A DNA stretch of 64,000 nt from Promethearchaeota archaeon (GCA_016839585.1 JAEOTZ010000004.1:1-64000), one strand, 5' to 3'; counted from the first letter of the stretch, positions 44,646 to 53,914 are shown. A program made the numbers and translations. Notes: a model not told the origin generated them from the letters alone.

Positions 44646-46256
44646 TTATAAAGAAAAAACAGGATCTAAATAATTAAGCTCATTAAACACTTCTACTCTT
44701 TTACGACAACTACTACACATTCCACATGGTTGATCACCATCATAATAACAGCTCCATGTCCATTCAAATGGTACATTTAATTTTTTAGCTAATTTTATAA
44801 CATCATTTTTGTTCATTTTTACCAAAGGATGTAAGAATTTTATAATAGATTTATCTTTTTGATGTTTTCCTTTATTTATAAGTGTCTTGAGTGAATTAAA
44901 AAAGTCTATACTGGCATCTGGAAATTTATTTGCATCTTCAATTAAATGACCCCCTATGATGTAGTTACAACCATATACTTCCGCATAATAAGCTGCGTTA
45001 GAATAAAAAATTAAATTTCGAGCAGGAATAAAACCTTCTGGAGCATCAACTACGCTGGGTACAGGAAATCCATCTATACGTAATTCAATAGCTTCTTTCA
45101 AATATTTGATTGGAATCTCAATTATTTCAATTCCCAATTCTTGAGCTTGCTTTAGCGCTGCTTTTCTCTCTTTTTCAGGTCGATAACTATAATTGAAAGT
45201 AATAGCAATTAGGTTATACCCTTTATGGTGAGCCCAGTAAAGAGCTGTAGCAGAATCAATTCCTCCAGATAATAGGATTATTGCTTTTTTATTCTTTTTA
45301 TCCTCTTTAAGAACCATTTTTTCGACGATAGATGCTCTGATGGCTTCATTTAGATTTGATAACTTAAATCCTAGTGCTTTGGCAGTAAGATTTCCATCAG
45401 ACGTAATATCACTTTGCATAACATCGATCATTTCTTGGCATAATTTCAGTTCTTCAGCAGCTTTATCGTATGGTATATTTTTAACTCTTGGAAAAGGAAC
45501 TTTAAAACCAAGTTCGATCATATTTTCATGGACCATTTCCACTAATCGAAGCATATTAATCACTTCGGGACCAACTAACTCATAAATCTGATTGTTCTCT
45601 CCACCACCATTTGCCGCAGCTAAAAATGCTTTGCTTGCATCTTGCACAAAAATCGGTTGAATAGGGAATTTACCATCACCAGCAATTAATACCATCCCGT
45701 CAACAATCTGTTCTATTATTTCAGGAATTAATTCATCATTAGGTCCTAAAATATAAGATGGACGAAAAAAAACATATGGTGTTTTTCCACCTCTAATTAT
45801 TTGCTCGGCAACCATTTTAGAACGGAAATACTCATTATTCGCCCATGCTATCTTCCCATATTTATCAACACCTAAACCTGAAGGGTATATTATTCTAGAA
45901 ACATTAGCTTTTTCAGCTGCCTCAACAATAGCACGAGCGCCATCAATATTTACTTTTTCAAAAAGTTCTTTAGAACCACATACTATGTTAGCAAAATGTA
46001 TAACCGCCTTACAACCTTTAAATGCATTTGCTAAAGCAATACTATCGAAATTCTTTATAATGAATGGTTTTGCTCCTAATATTTCGATTTCTTTTACCAC
46101 TTCTTCTCTTCGGACAATGCCAACGACCTCCCACCCTTCCTGTACAGCAGCTCTTATTGTACGTTGTCCTAAAAAACCATTAGCTCCTGTAATTGCTAAT
46201 TTCTTAGATTCAGTCATATATTTATTCAAAAATTTATTGTAAATTGAAAAGCTCAT
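44646..46256 (-). CDS. queC: fusion of an extended SDR (NAD-dependent epimerase) and QueC (preQ0 synthase)
   Basis: Residues 18-310 form an extended short-chain dehydrogenase: GANGFLG (24-30) binds NAD(P), and Y143-x3-K147 (YFRSK) gives the active site, as in NDUFA9-like/epimerase proteins. Residues 325-536 are QueC: SGGIDS (330-335) PP-loop and the zinc cysteines C503, C511, C514 and C517 (QPCGMCSSC). QueC makes preQ0, the archaeosine precursor, from CDG. A helix-rich linker joins the two halves. An ATG at 46217 would shorten the N-terminus by 13 residues. It diverges from queD, so the locus makes preQ0. Confidence 0.85.
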   Translation of the reverse strand: MSFSIYNKFLNKYMTESKKLAITGANGFLGQRTIRAAVQEGWEVVGIVRREEVVKEIEILGAKPFIIKNFDSIALANAFKGCKAVIHFANIVCGSKELFEKVNIDGARAIVEAAEKANVSRIIYPSGLGVDKYGKIAWANNEYFRSKMVAEQIIRGGKTPYVFFRPSYILGPNDELIPEIIEQIVDGMVLIAGDGKFPIQPIFVQDASKAFLAAANGGGENNQIYELVGPEVINMLRLVEMVHENMIELGFKVPFPRVKNIPYDKAAEELKLCQEMIDVMQSDITSDGNLTAKALGFKLSNLNEAIRASIVEKMVLKEDKKNKKAIILLSGGIDSATALYWAHHKGYNLIAITFNYSYRPEKERKAALKQAQELGIEIIEIPIKYLKEAIELRIDGFPVPSVVDAPEGFIPARNLIFYSNAAYYAEVYGCNYIIGGHLIEDANKFPDASIDFFNSLKTLINKGKHQKDKSIIKFLHPLVKMNKNDVIKLAKKLNVPFEWTWSCYYDGDQPCGMCSSCRKRVEVFNELNYLDPVFSL

Positions 46257-46425
46257 TTCTATTTCTATTTAACTTTTATAAATTATTGAAATAATTTCAT
46301 CATATGAAAGTCCCATGCTATAGTATTTTTTTATTATTTTTAAACATAAACTATAAAAACTCAAAATAGCTAATCTTATACAAAAAATTAGAACTATTTA
46401 TGAACTAAAGGTAGGTAGCTTAAAA

Positions 46426-46881
46426 ATGGGATTTAAAGTAATTTCAAATACATCAAGAGCAAAATTCAGTGCTTGTCACTTTCTTAAGGAACCATTAAAA
46501 TGTTCAAGAATTCATGGACATAATTATTATGTGACTGTTGAGGTCTTAGGTGATTTAGATGAAAATTATTTTGTTGTAGACTTTATAGAACTTCATAAAA
46601 CATTAGTTTCTATCGTTGAGCCTTTGGATCATTATGTATTAATTCCAACAGAATCAGATTATTTAAAGATCATTGAAGAAGAACACTCTATTGAGATTAT
46701 AAAATCAAGCAAGAGATATGTTTTTCCACGCTCAGATGTAAAATTTCTTCCCTTAAAAGCAACTACTAGTGAACTTTTAGCAAAATATATACATAATCAA
46801 CTAAAAGAAATTTATAACGATAAAAAGATAGTTGTAAAACTAGAAGAAAGTAGAGGATCCATAGCTGTTTATGAAGAATAA
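46426..46881 (+). CDS. queD: QueD / 6-pyruvoyl-tetrahydropterin synthase homologue
   Basis: The zinc-binding histidines lie in SACHFL and HGHNYYV, and the catalytic pair in LDHYVL with the acid in LEESRGS. Length 151 aa fits the QueD (CPH4 synthase) branch of the PTPS family. Conversion of 7,8-dihydroneopterin triphosphate to 6-carboxytetrahydropterin feeds the QueE and QueC steps; no queE is visible here. It has an AGGTAGGT ribosome site and stands divergent to the SDR-QueC gene across 169 bases. Confidence 0.9.
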   Translation: MGFKVISNTSRAKFSACHFLKEPLKCSRIHGHNYYVTVEVLGDLDENYFVVDFIELHKTLVSIVEPLDHYVLIPTESDYLKIIEEEHSIEIIKSSKRYVFPRSDVKFLPLKATTSELLAKYIHNQLKEIYNDKKIVVKLEESRGSIAVYEE

Positions 46882-46980
46882 GATTTAAATTTATTAATTT
46901 AGAACATGTTCAGCTTAATGAATAAATATTTTATTGATTATTAAAATAATAAGTAAAAGTCTCAATTATTCAAATGTCTA

Positions 46981-47871
46981 ATGAGTCAAAAAAAATATAA
47001 ATTAGGTATATTTTACGGTATAGGTCCAGAAACTGAGAATTTAACAAAAAAATTTGTTGGGCATCTTATAAATAACGAAGAGTTTTGTAAAGCTTGTGAA
47101 ATATTAGAACAAAATGTAAAATGTGACAAATGTAGAGAACATATAAAGAGTTTTGCAAATGTAATCTACTTTTATGAAAAAGTTGGAGAAAATATACCTG
47201 ATTTTATTGAAGAACCAGAAAAATTTTTACCACATAATTTACCTCAAGTTGACTTTTTATTGGTTATTGGTATTCATCAAGATCTGCTTTCTGGCCTTCC
47301 CGAATACTTAAAAAATAAAGACATAAAGGCGGTAATTATTCCTATCGAGGCTCCTAAATGGGTTCCTCCTGGACTTCAAGTACAAGTTTTAGAAGAATTT
47401 GAAAAATATGGAATACAAGTTGCCTTTCCCAAACCCTTTTGTTCATTGAATAAAGAATTAGATGAATATAATACAGGTGGTTTTAATATCACTACAAACC
47501 ATAATTTTATTGAAGAATTTATTGATTACTTTAAAGTTGGAAAACCAATTGTGTCATTTTTGTTAAGTAAAGATGGAGAATATATTGAAGATACTTGTGT
47601 ACTTCAATCAGCTCCATGCGGTTCAACGTTTTTTATTATCCAACAACTCAAATCTAAATATTTTAAGAATGGTAAAAGCGGAGAATTATCATTAAATGAA
47701 AGAATAAGTAAAGCACATCATTCCTATCCATGTAATGCTTCAATGGACCAGGATTCTATATTAAAGGATTCTATACTTCATGTTGGAGGCTATTTAGTCA
47801 GAAATGCTATCAGACGGGAGTTAAACCTTAAAGAGGAAGAAGGACAAAAACTTGTGTATGTTATAAAATGA
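46981..47871 (+). CDS. DUF166 family protein
   Basis: The C-terminal half has LQSAPCGSTFFIIQQLK, then AHHSYPCNASMDQDSILKDS and LHVGGYLVRNAIRREL. These conserved Cys/His-rich segments match my memory of the archaeal DUF166 family, sometimes linked to thymidylate-synthase-like annotation. Several other cysteine pairs occur at CKACEILEQNVKCDKC (residues 36-54). Function is not known; the cysteines suggest a metal or FeS site. ATG start with no Shine-Dalgarno sequence; it follows queD by 99 bases on the same strand. Confidence 0.7.
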   Translation: MSQKKYKLGIFYGIGPETENLTKKFVGHLINNEEFCKACEILEQNVKCDKCREHIKSFANVIYFYEKVGENIPDFIEEPEKFLPHNLPQVDFLLVIGIHQDLLSGLPEYLKNKDIKAVIIPIEAPKWVPPGLQVQVLEEFEKYGIQVAFPKPFCSLNKELDEYNTGGFNITTNHNFIEEFIDYFKVGKPIVSFLLSKDGEYIEDTCVLQSAPCGSTFFIIQQLKSKYFKNGKSGELSLNERISKAHHSYPCNASMDQDSILKDSILHVGGYLVRNAIRRELNLKEEEGQKLVYVIK

Positions 47872-48105
47872 CATTTTATTTGATCTATTAAAAAAAATTT
47901 TTCAACTTTTTCCTTAATTTCAATAGCTTAAGTTGCTGGATATAAAAAAATCGTATTTATTGAAGAGATAACACATTTATTTATCAAAAATAAAAATATT
48001 TTAGAAAAATTGTTAAATATGTTCATATATAGATTCATTCTTTTATAGTCCATAAATGTTAAGTTCTAATTGAAGTTTAAACAATCATTACATAGGTGAG
48101 AAATT

Positions 48106-50253
48106 ATTACTACTATAGCATGTTCATCATCTTATTGTGAAATTGAAGAGGAAGAAGAAGAATCTTTTTTTGAAGATCATTTCTGGTTATTCTTAATACC
48201 TGCTGCTATTTTACTTGGAATTTCTATCTTTTTAGAGTTTGCATTTGAAATTGTGCTCACCGCTCAAATTCTTGCGATTGCTTCAATTTTTCTTTCTAGT
48301 TCAGGAGTCGTAAAGGAAGCAATAGAAGACATCAGAAAAAAAAAAATCACAGCAAGTATACTGATGTTGATTGCTGCTGTTGCATCTTTTTTCATATTAC
48401 ATGGACAAGAAGGAGCAACAGCTCTATTATTATATGCAATAGCGGAAAGATTAGAAGAAATTACAACTGATAAATCAAGGAATGCAATTAAAGAACTACT
48501 TGAGCTAGCACCTGATGAGGCATTATTAAAAACTGAAAATGGATATAAAAATGTTCCCTCAAAAGAGGTTAAAATTGGAGAGACCATTGGTATAAAACCT
48601 GGAATGAAAGTACCTCTTGATGGAAATATTGTAAAGGGGAGTTCATATTTTGATGAAAGTGCTATAACAGGTGAATCTGTTCCTGTATTTAAAAAAGAGG
48701 GAGATGAAATTCTTGCAGCAAGTCTGAATTCAGACTCTTTTGTTGATATTGAGGTTATCAGAGAAAGTTCTAATACCATTGTAGCACAAATAGCAGAAAG
48801 CATAAAAGTAGCACAACAAAATAAAAGTAAACATGAGAAGTTTATTGAAAGGTTTGCTAAATATTATACTCCAATCATTATATTATCATCAATTCTCGTT
48901 ATGAGTATCCCTCCTCTATTTGGGTTAAGGTTTTACGATTGGTTCTATCGTGGATTAGTCCTTTTAGTAGTTTCTTGTCCATGTGCTTTAACATTATCAA
49001 CTCCATTAGCAAACATTGCTTCTTTAACTAAGATGGCAAGAGAGGGAATTCTTGTTAAAGGTAACAGATTCATTGAAAAGATTCAAGATATCGAAGTATT
49101 TGCCTTTGATAAAACTGGTACACTTACTGAAGGTAATTTAAAAATTTTTGACGTTTATGCTTATAATGGTGCCAACAGATCACATATAATTAGTATTGCA
49201 GCCAGTTTAGAATCACTTTCCGAACATCCTATTGGTAAAACTATAGTTAAGCAAGCAAAAGAAATGAAGTTAACTTTTCAAGCAGTAGATAATTTCGAAG
49301 TGATAAAAGGGAAGGGTATAAAAGGGAAGATTAATGGAGAATTATTCTATGTAGGAAGCCATAAATTTATTGAAGAATTGGATTATGAACTACCTATTGA
49401 CGATATTAAAGAAATTGAAAATTCAGGTACAATCCCAATTTTATTAGGAAATAAGAATAATATTGTAGGAATTATAACAATTAGAGATGTATTGAGAGTC
49501 TCTGCCCCACTTCTCATAGATGGTCTAAAAAGAAGGGGATATGAGACTATCTTAATATCTGGGGATAACAAAAACGTCTGTAATTCAATTGGAGAGTGTT
49601 TAGATATAGATTATACATATGGAGAGCAATTACCAGATCAGAAACTACAAGAAATCCAAAATTTAAAAAAGAAATATAAAGGAGTAGCCATGGTTGGAGA
49701 TGGAATAAATGACGCTCCTGCATTAGCTCTTTCAGATTTAGGGATTGCTATTGGAGCCTCTGCAACTGATATTACATTGGAAACAGCAGATATAATTATT
49801 ATTAATGATGATCTAAAGAAAATACTTATATACATAGACTTATCCAAGAAAACTAACAAAAAAATCAAACAAAACATCTGGACTTCAATAATAGTAAAAG
49901 TGTCTTTCGCAGTATTAACTGTTATTGGATTAATGACCCTATGGCTAGCGGTGGGAATCTCAGACATGGGAGTCTCTTTATTAGTCCTTCTTAACAGCAT
50001 GACAATTCTTAGGTACAGATTTTTATATAAAGAAGTTTCGACTGAAGAGCTGGAGAGTGAAGCGAAATTGATTATTTGTGAGAATTGTAATACTAAAGAC
50101 ATCATCCCGCAACATCATGGTAGAGATATGGTTAAGAGAGGAGATAAGCTAATTTGCTGGAAAAATATATTAAGTAGTAAAGAACTGGAAACATGTGATG
50201 AGCAATTGCCACTTCATTGTCCTTACTGTCAAAATAAATTAGCATTAAAATAA
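48106..50253 (+). CDS. heavy-metal P1B-type ATPase, extended N-terminus with non-ATG start
   Basis: P-type motifs in order: TGES (188-191 in the extended frame), CPC in a helix (291-293), DKTGTLT phosphorylation site (335-341), SEHPIGK, and MVGDGINDAPA. CPC and SEHP point to soft metals such as Zn, Cd, Pb or Cu. The first standard start is GTG 48253, but coding continues upstream 49 codons to ATT 48106, six bases after AGGTGA (48094-48099). That part adds CSSSYC, an acidic run and the first helix (DHFWLFLIPAAILLG). The C-terminus has another ribbon (ICENCNT...HCPYCQNK). It is a probable exporter. Confidence 0.85.
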   Translation: MTTIACSSSYCEIEEEEEESFFEDHFWLFLIPAAILLGISIFLEFAFEIVLTAQILAIASIFLSSSGVVKEAIEDIRKKKITASILMLIAAVASFFILHGQEGATALLLYAIAERLEEITTDKSRNAIKELLELAPDEALLKTENGYKNVPSKEVKIGETIGIKPGMKVPLDGNIVKGSSYFDESAITGESVPVFKKEGDEILAASLNSDSFVDIEVIRESSNTIVAQIAESIKVAQQNKSKHEKFIERFAKYYTPIIILSSILVMSIPPLFGLRFYDWFYRGLVLLVVSCPCALTLSTPLANIASLTKMAREGILVKGNRFIEKIQDIEVFAFDKTGTLTEGNLKIFDVYAYNGANRSHIISIAASLESLSEHPIGKTIVKQAKEMKLTFQAVDNFEVIKGKGIKGKINGELFYVGSHKFIEELDYELPIDDIKEIENSGTIPILLGNKNNIVGIITIRDVLRVSAPLLIDGLKRRGYETILISGDNKNVCNSIGECLDIDYTYGEQLPDQKLQEIQNLKKKYKGVAMVGDGINDAPALALSDLGIAIGASATDITLETADIIIINDDLKKILIYIDLSKKTNKKIKQNIWTSIIVKVSFAVLTVIGLMTLWLAVGISDMGVSLLVLLNSMTILRYRFLYKEVSTEELESEAKLIICENCNTKDIIPQHHGRDMVKRGDKLICWKNILSSKELETCDEQLPLHCPYCQNKLALK

Positions 50254-50315
50254 TATAATAGAATTATAGAGTTTTGTTTTTCATTTTATGTTTGATTAGA
50301 AATTAAGATTATAAA

Positions 50316-52196
50316 TTATTCACCAATTAATTCTTTAAATTCTTTTGAGTCTTTAATATTATCAAATCTATCATCTGACAATACCCTCTCAATATAGTTT
50401 TTATCAAGCTCTACTACTTTCATCAATAGTTCCAAAGCTTTTCCTTGATTATTTCTTAGTGATTCAAGACAAGCGATATTATACAGTATATCAAGATTTG
50501 TAGGATCTTTCTTAAATGCTTTATTAAGATATTGTTCAGCTTTTTCGAGATTTTTTAAAATCATAAAAATATTACCAAGATTGTTCTGAACATCAGCGAC
50601 GTTGTATAAATAGGTTTTAGGATCTTCTTTTGCAAAGATTTTAAAGATTTTTAATGCATCAAGGTACATTGTCTGCGCTTCCTCAAATTTCTGTAACTTA
50701 ACGTAGACATTTCCAAGGCAATTGTTTATAATCGCAACATTATAAAAATAAACTTCCGGATTTTGTGCTGCTAATTGTTGAGAGATTTTTAACGCGTCAG
50801 AGTACATTGGCTCTGCATCTTCAAACTTATCTAAACTAGCATACAAATCTCCAAGGTCAATTAGAGTAAGGGCTAGACTGGGTAAAACTTGACTGGGATT
50901 TATTTTTGCTAATTTTCTTTTAATTTTTAAAGCTTCAAGGTGCATTTGTTCCGCCTTTTTAAAGTTCGATAATTCGCTATATATAATTCCAAGATTACTC
51001 TGAGTTGTAGCAACGTCATTTAAATACATATCATAACTCATTTTAGCTAAAGCTTTATAAGTATCTAAGGAATCAATGACTCCATCTTTAATATCCTCAA
51101 ATAAACTTAAATCAACTAATATATTTCCAAAGTAATTTGAAATAGCGGTTTCATTAGGAAAATAGGTATCATAATATTGATTTACTAACTTGTTATAAGT
51201 TTTTAGGACGTCTAGGTATGACTTATCAGGATCTTTTGTTTCATCTTCATCAGTATACATATCTACAAGATCACTTTGAGTTAAGTCAAGATCGGGATTA
51301 TAAACATCATAATATTGTTTCTCTAACTCTTTATAAACCTTTAAAGCATCAAGATATATTTTTTCTGCTTTTTCAAACCGTTTTAAATCTGTATACAAGG
51401 TTCCAAGGTTTTTCTGTGTTGCTGCAATATATGGTAAATATATTCTATAATATTGTTTCGCCAATTTTTTATAAATGTTTAAAGCCTCAAGGTACATTTT
51501 CTCTGCATTCTCAGCCAATCCTACAGCAGAAAACATGTCTCCAAGTACTATTAGAATTGGTGCTTTATATTTATCTCCAAGTATAATTAATTCTTCTGCA
51601 ACACTAATTAATCTTCTATATTTATAATCAAATTGGTCTATTAAATTCACGATTGCGAAAAATTCATTAACCAAATCCTCAGTGGGATTTACTTTTACCT
51701 TATGAAAGAGAAGTTCAATATCGTCATTAAGATTTTCTCCATATTTTTTTCTCTTACTCTCATAATAACTTATAGCTTTTTCATGACAATTTTTATCTGT
51801 TAGGATTTCTAAAGCTTCTGGAATTTGTTGATAAGAGAAATCATAAGTCTCTTCTTTACCTTTTTTCTTTTTTATTATTCCTGTATCCAATAATACATTA
51901 AAGGCTTTCTTGATGTTTGGCAATTTATAGCTGGTTTCAATGTCTTTTCTATCAATATTGGTATCTACTTCTGTATTTATTACACTCAAATTTTTGAGCA
52001 ATTCTAATGCTTCTGGATTTGATAAAAGAATCTGTTCAATAACTTGCAAATAAAAATTCTCTACATTTTTCTTATCAAAAGTTTTCAATTCGTCAAGGTT
52101 AATTCTCTGATAATTATTTTTAATTAACTTTTTCAAGCCAGAATGCTCCTTAGGGAGCTTCTTAATTAATTCCCTTACCTTATTTGGCAAACTCAA
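50316..52196 (-). CDS. tetratricopeptide-repeat protein with N-terminal helical/wHTH-like part
   Basis: Residues 1-110 are helical with a possible winged helix (KLPNIKKAFNVLLDTGIIKK). Residues 200-626 are TPRs: about nine 40-residue units such as GDMFSAVGLAENAEKMYLEA, NLGTLYTDLKRFEKAEKIYL and NLGNIFMILKNLEKAEQYLN. It looks like the C-terminal sensor half of a STAND-type protein without the NTPase, or a scaffold. The start is TTG at 52196, poorly supported by a ribosome site. Upstream lie two palindromic CTTGATCAAG-like elements. Confidence 0.65.
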   Translation of the reverse strand: MSLPNKVRELIKKLPKEHSGLKKLIKNNYQRINLDELKTFDKKNVENFYLQVIEQILLSNPEALELLKNLSVINTEVDTNIDRKDIETSYKLPNIKKAFNVLLDTGIIKKKKGKEETYDFSYQQIPEALEILTDKNCHEKAISYYESKRKKYGENLNDDIELLFHKVKVNPTEDLVNEFFAIVNLIDQFDYKYRRLISVAEELIILGDKYKAPILIVLGDMFSAVGLAENAEKMYLEALNIYKKLAKQYYRIYLPYIAATQKNLGTLYTDLKRFEKAEKIYLDALKVYKELEKQYYDVYNPDLDLTQSDLVDMYTDEDETKDPDKSYLDVLKTYNKLVNQYYDTYFPNETAISNYFGNILVDLSLFEDIKDGVIDSLDTYKALAKMSYDMYLNDVATTQSNLGIIYSELSNFKKAEQMHLEALKIKRKLAKINPSQVLPSLALTLIDLGDLYASLDKFEDAEPMYSDALKISQQLAAQNPEVYFYNVAIINNCLGNVYVKLQKFEEAQTMYLDALKIFKIFAKEDPKTYLYNVADVQNNLGNIFMILKNLEKAEQYLNKAFKKDPTNLDILYNIACLESLRNNQGKALELLMKVVELDKNYIERVLSDDRFDNIKDSKEFKELIGE

Positions 52197-52257
52197 CTTA
52201 AATCACATCTTCTTCTAATTATTAATGTTGAATTTCACACATTAATATTTATATTTA

Positions 52258-52284
52258 CTTGATCAAGTAAAATTATTGATCAAG
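52258..52284. promoter_or_regulatory. two tandem palindromic elements upstream of the TPR gene
   Basis: CTTGATCAAG (52258-52267) is a perfect palindrome, and TTGATCAAG (52276-52284) is a second near-perfect one 17 bases away. They lie just outside a TATA-like AATATAAATATT (about 52240-52251 on the minus strand) of the gene at 50316-52196. Placement before the TATA box suggests a dimeric repressor or activator site; inference. Confidence 0.45.
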
Positions 52285-52365
52285 AAAAATATATTTTCAT
52301 TGTTCATATTATAAAGATACACATGAGTACTAAATAGTAAATTAATTTATAGTTTTGAAATTTAT

Positions 52366-52375
52366 TGTATTATAT
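52366..52375 (+). promoter_or_regulatory. TATA box for tRNA-Leu
   Basis: TATTATAT at 52368-52375 is about 33 bases upstream of the tRNA's first base, in the position usual for archaeal tRNA promoters. No other clear box is nearer. Confidence 0.5.
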
Positions 52376-52403
52376 CACAGTATTTTAGGCACTAAAATAT
52401 TTT

Positions 52404-52488
52404 GCGGGAATTGCTAAGTTTGGTCAAAGGCGCTGGACTCAGAATCCAGTCTCGAAGGAGTTCGGGAGTTCGAATCTCCCTTCCCGCA
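52404..52488 (+). tRNA. tRNA-Leu (anticodon CAG)
   Basis: The acceptor stem pairs GCGGGAA (52404-52410) with TTCCCGC (52481-52487); discriminator A. The anticodon stem CTGGA/TCCAG (52433-52437, 52445-52449) holds loop CTCAGAA with anticodon CAG (52440-52442). The T arm GGGAG-TTCGAAT-CTCCC is intact. There is a long variable arm (52450-52463), as expected for tRNA-Leu. No intron is seen in the anticodon loop and CCA is not encoded. The G of archaeosine synthesis would act on this D loop (GG at 52421-52423). Confidence 0.96.
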
Positions 52489-52624
52489 TCACTTGTTATT
52501 TTTAACCAAAAATCTACTTAAAAATTGCGTAATAATAAAGAAATTTATTTTAATAATCTAAATAATATTAAGTTATTATAACTAAATAGTAATGTAATAT
52601 ATTAATCAATCATCTAATACTATT

Positions 52625-53365
52625 ATGTCGGATAAACAACCACCATCAGAAGAAAATGAAGAAGAAAAAGAAAAAAAGGAACCAAAAGATGAATTCCCAG
52701 AGGAAATAAGAAAGCTAATGGTAATTTTTCAATTTAATGACCAATTAGGGGAATTTGAAGAACTCGAAGTTGAGCAAGATATTGAATTAGTTGAATTGTT
52801 AGATCCTGATTTTGTATTGCTATTTGTTGATCCAAAGCATTTCCGTGTATGGATTTGGCATGGGAGTAATACTACAACGAGAATGAAGTTTATTGCGGCT
52901 AAAATAGCTCCTAAAATTAGAGATAGATATGGTATTGGATTTAAGATAACTGCTGTAGATGAGGGTAATGAAACTCTAGGCTTCAAAGTAATAATGGGAT
53001 TAGAAAAAGAAATTGATTATGCAGAAGCGCAAACAGGACCTGCCTACGAAGGAACTGAGGAAGATCTTGAACTACTTGAATCTTTATCACGAGAAAAAAT
53101 TTTGTTATTGTTAGAAAAAGCAGGTGTACCTGAAGGATATGAAAGAAAAATGGTAATAGTTAAAAATAAAGTATTTGGATACAGGGAATATGATAGGAAT
53201 TATCTAGGATCTGTTATTAAAGAAAAGCAGCTTTTTCCATTAAGAGAAGAAATCGCTGATGGTCCATATTTGGCAGATATTTATATCCCAAGAATGCTAT
53301 TCTCTTACAATAACGTTGTTTTAACAGAACTTTTACAAAAAGTAGATGATGACCAGAATAGCTAA
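52625..53365 (+). CDS. gelsolin-like domain protein
   Basis: Residues 1-30 are an acidic/lysine-rich disordered leader. Residues 48-128 fit one gelsolin domain: DPDFVLLFVDPKHFRVWIWH then GS, a helix (RMKFIAAKIAPKIRDR) and ITAVDEGNETLGFKVIM, which is the 'V-x-E-G-x-E' end of gelsolin repeats. Residues 145-246 form a second part not clearly gelsolin-like (KVFGYREYDRNYLGSV). Gelsolins bind and sever or cap actin filaments, and Asgard archaea have actin and gelsolin homologues. Only one clear domain is seen. Calcium-binding residues were not identified. The gene stands alone. Confidence 0.75.
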   Translation: MSDKQPPSEENEEEKEKKEPKDEFPEEIRKLMVIFQFNDQLGEFEELEVEQDIELVELLDPDFVLLFVDPKHFRVWIWHGSNTTTRMKFIAAKIAPKIRDRYGIGFKITAVDEGNETLGFKVIMGLEKEIDYAEAQTGPAYEGTEEDLELLESLSREKILLLLEKAGVPEGYERKMVIVKNKVFGYREYDRNYLGSVIKEKQLFPLREEIADGPYLADIYIPRMLFSYNNVVLTELLQKVDDDQNS

Positions 53366-53543
53366 ATCATTAATCTTTTCAACCATAACTTTTTCTTAAA
53401 ATAAGATTATAACAGAAATTATAAAATTCTAAGGCTTTTATCTAAATTAGTGCAAATAATTAATACTACATATCTAAATATATACTCTATATAGAAATAA
53501 TTATGAGGATTACATAAAAAACTGGAAATTATTGTCCACTTTT

Positions 53544-53756
53544 TTATTCTCTTGAGTATTTCTCGATTATATAGTTCTGCAAGGACCAAGCATATTTTTC
53601 AAGGTTGAGAATTAAAATTTTTTGCTGGACTTCACGCAAGTAAGAAACGTCTAATTTTTTAAATTGGGATTTTAATTCATCTATAGTCTCAAAGATTTTT
53701 ACAATAATCTGCCAATCATTACGCCATTCTATATCTTGATATCCTAATTGTTCCAT
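53544..53756 (-). CDS. small hypothetical protein (70 aa)
   Basis: ATG start; contains two helices with charged faces (DWQIIVKIFETIDELKSQFK, LREVQQKILILNLEKYAWSL). No family recognised; no signal or membrane segment. It lies between the gelsolin-like gene and the RDD gene, its upstream neighbour on the same strand, with 158 bases to it. It may be a real small protein; support is composition only. Confidence 0.45.
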   Translation of the reverse strand: MEQLGYQDIEWRNDWQIIVKIFETIDELKSQFKKLDVSYLREVQQKILILNLEKYAWSLQNYIIEKYSRE

Positions 53757-53914
53757 CTTTATACACTTATAAATTTAATTTAACATAATATAATGTGTTT
53801 TCTGAGGTATTTCATAGAAACTTATATTTATAAACTTTTAGATACAAACGAATTAATGATTAGTAAAAAAAGAGGATTTGAAATTTTAAAATTATTATAA
53901 ATTTGTAATTGATA

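Noticed and set aside
48264-48803. 179-aa minus-strand ORF over the P-type ATPase
   Set aside because: It is antisense to clear ATPase motifs and has no ribosome site or family signal.
52404-52488. Attachment site or integrated element at tRNA-Leu
   Set aside because: No repeat of the tRNA 3' end, integrase or phage gene is seen in the window.
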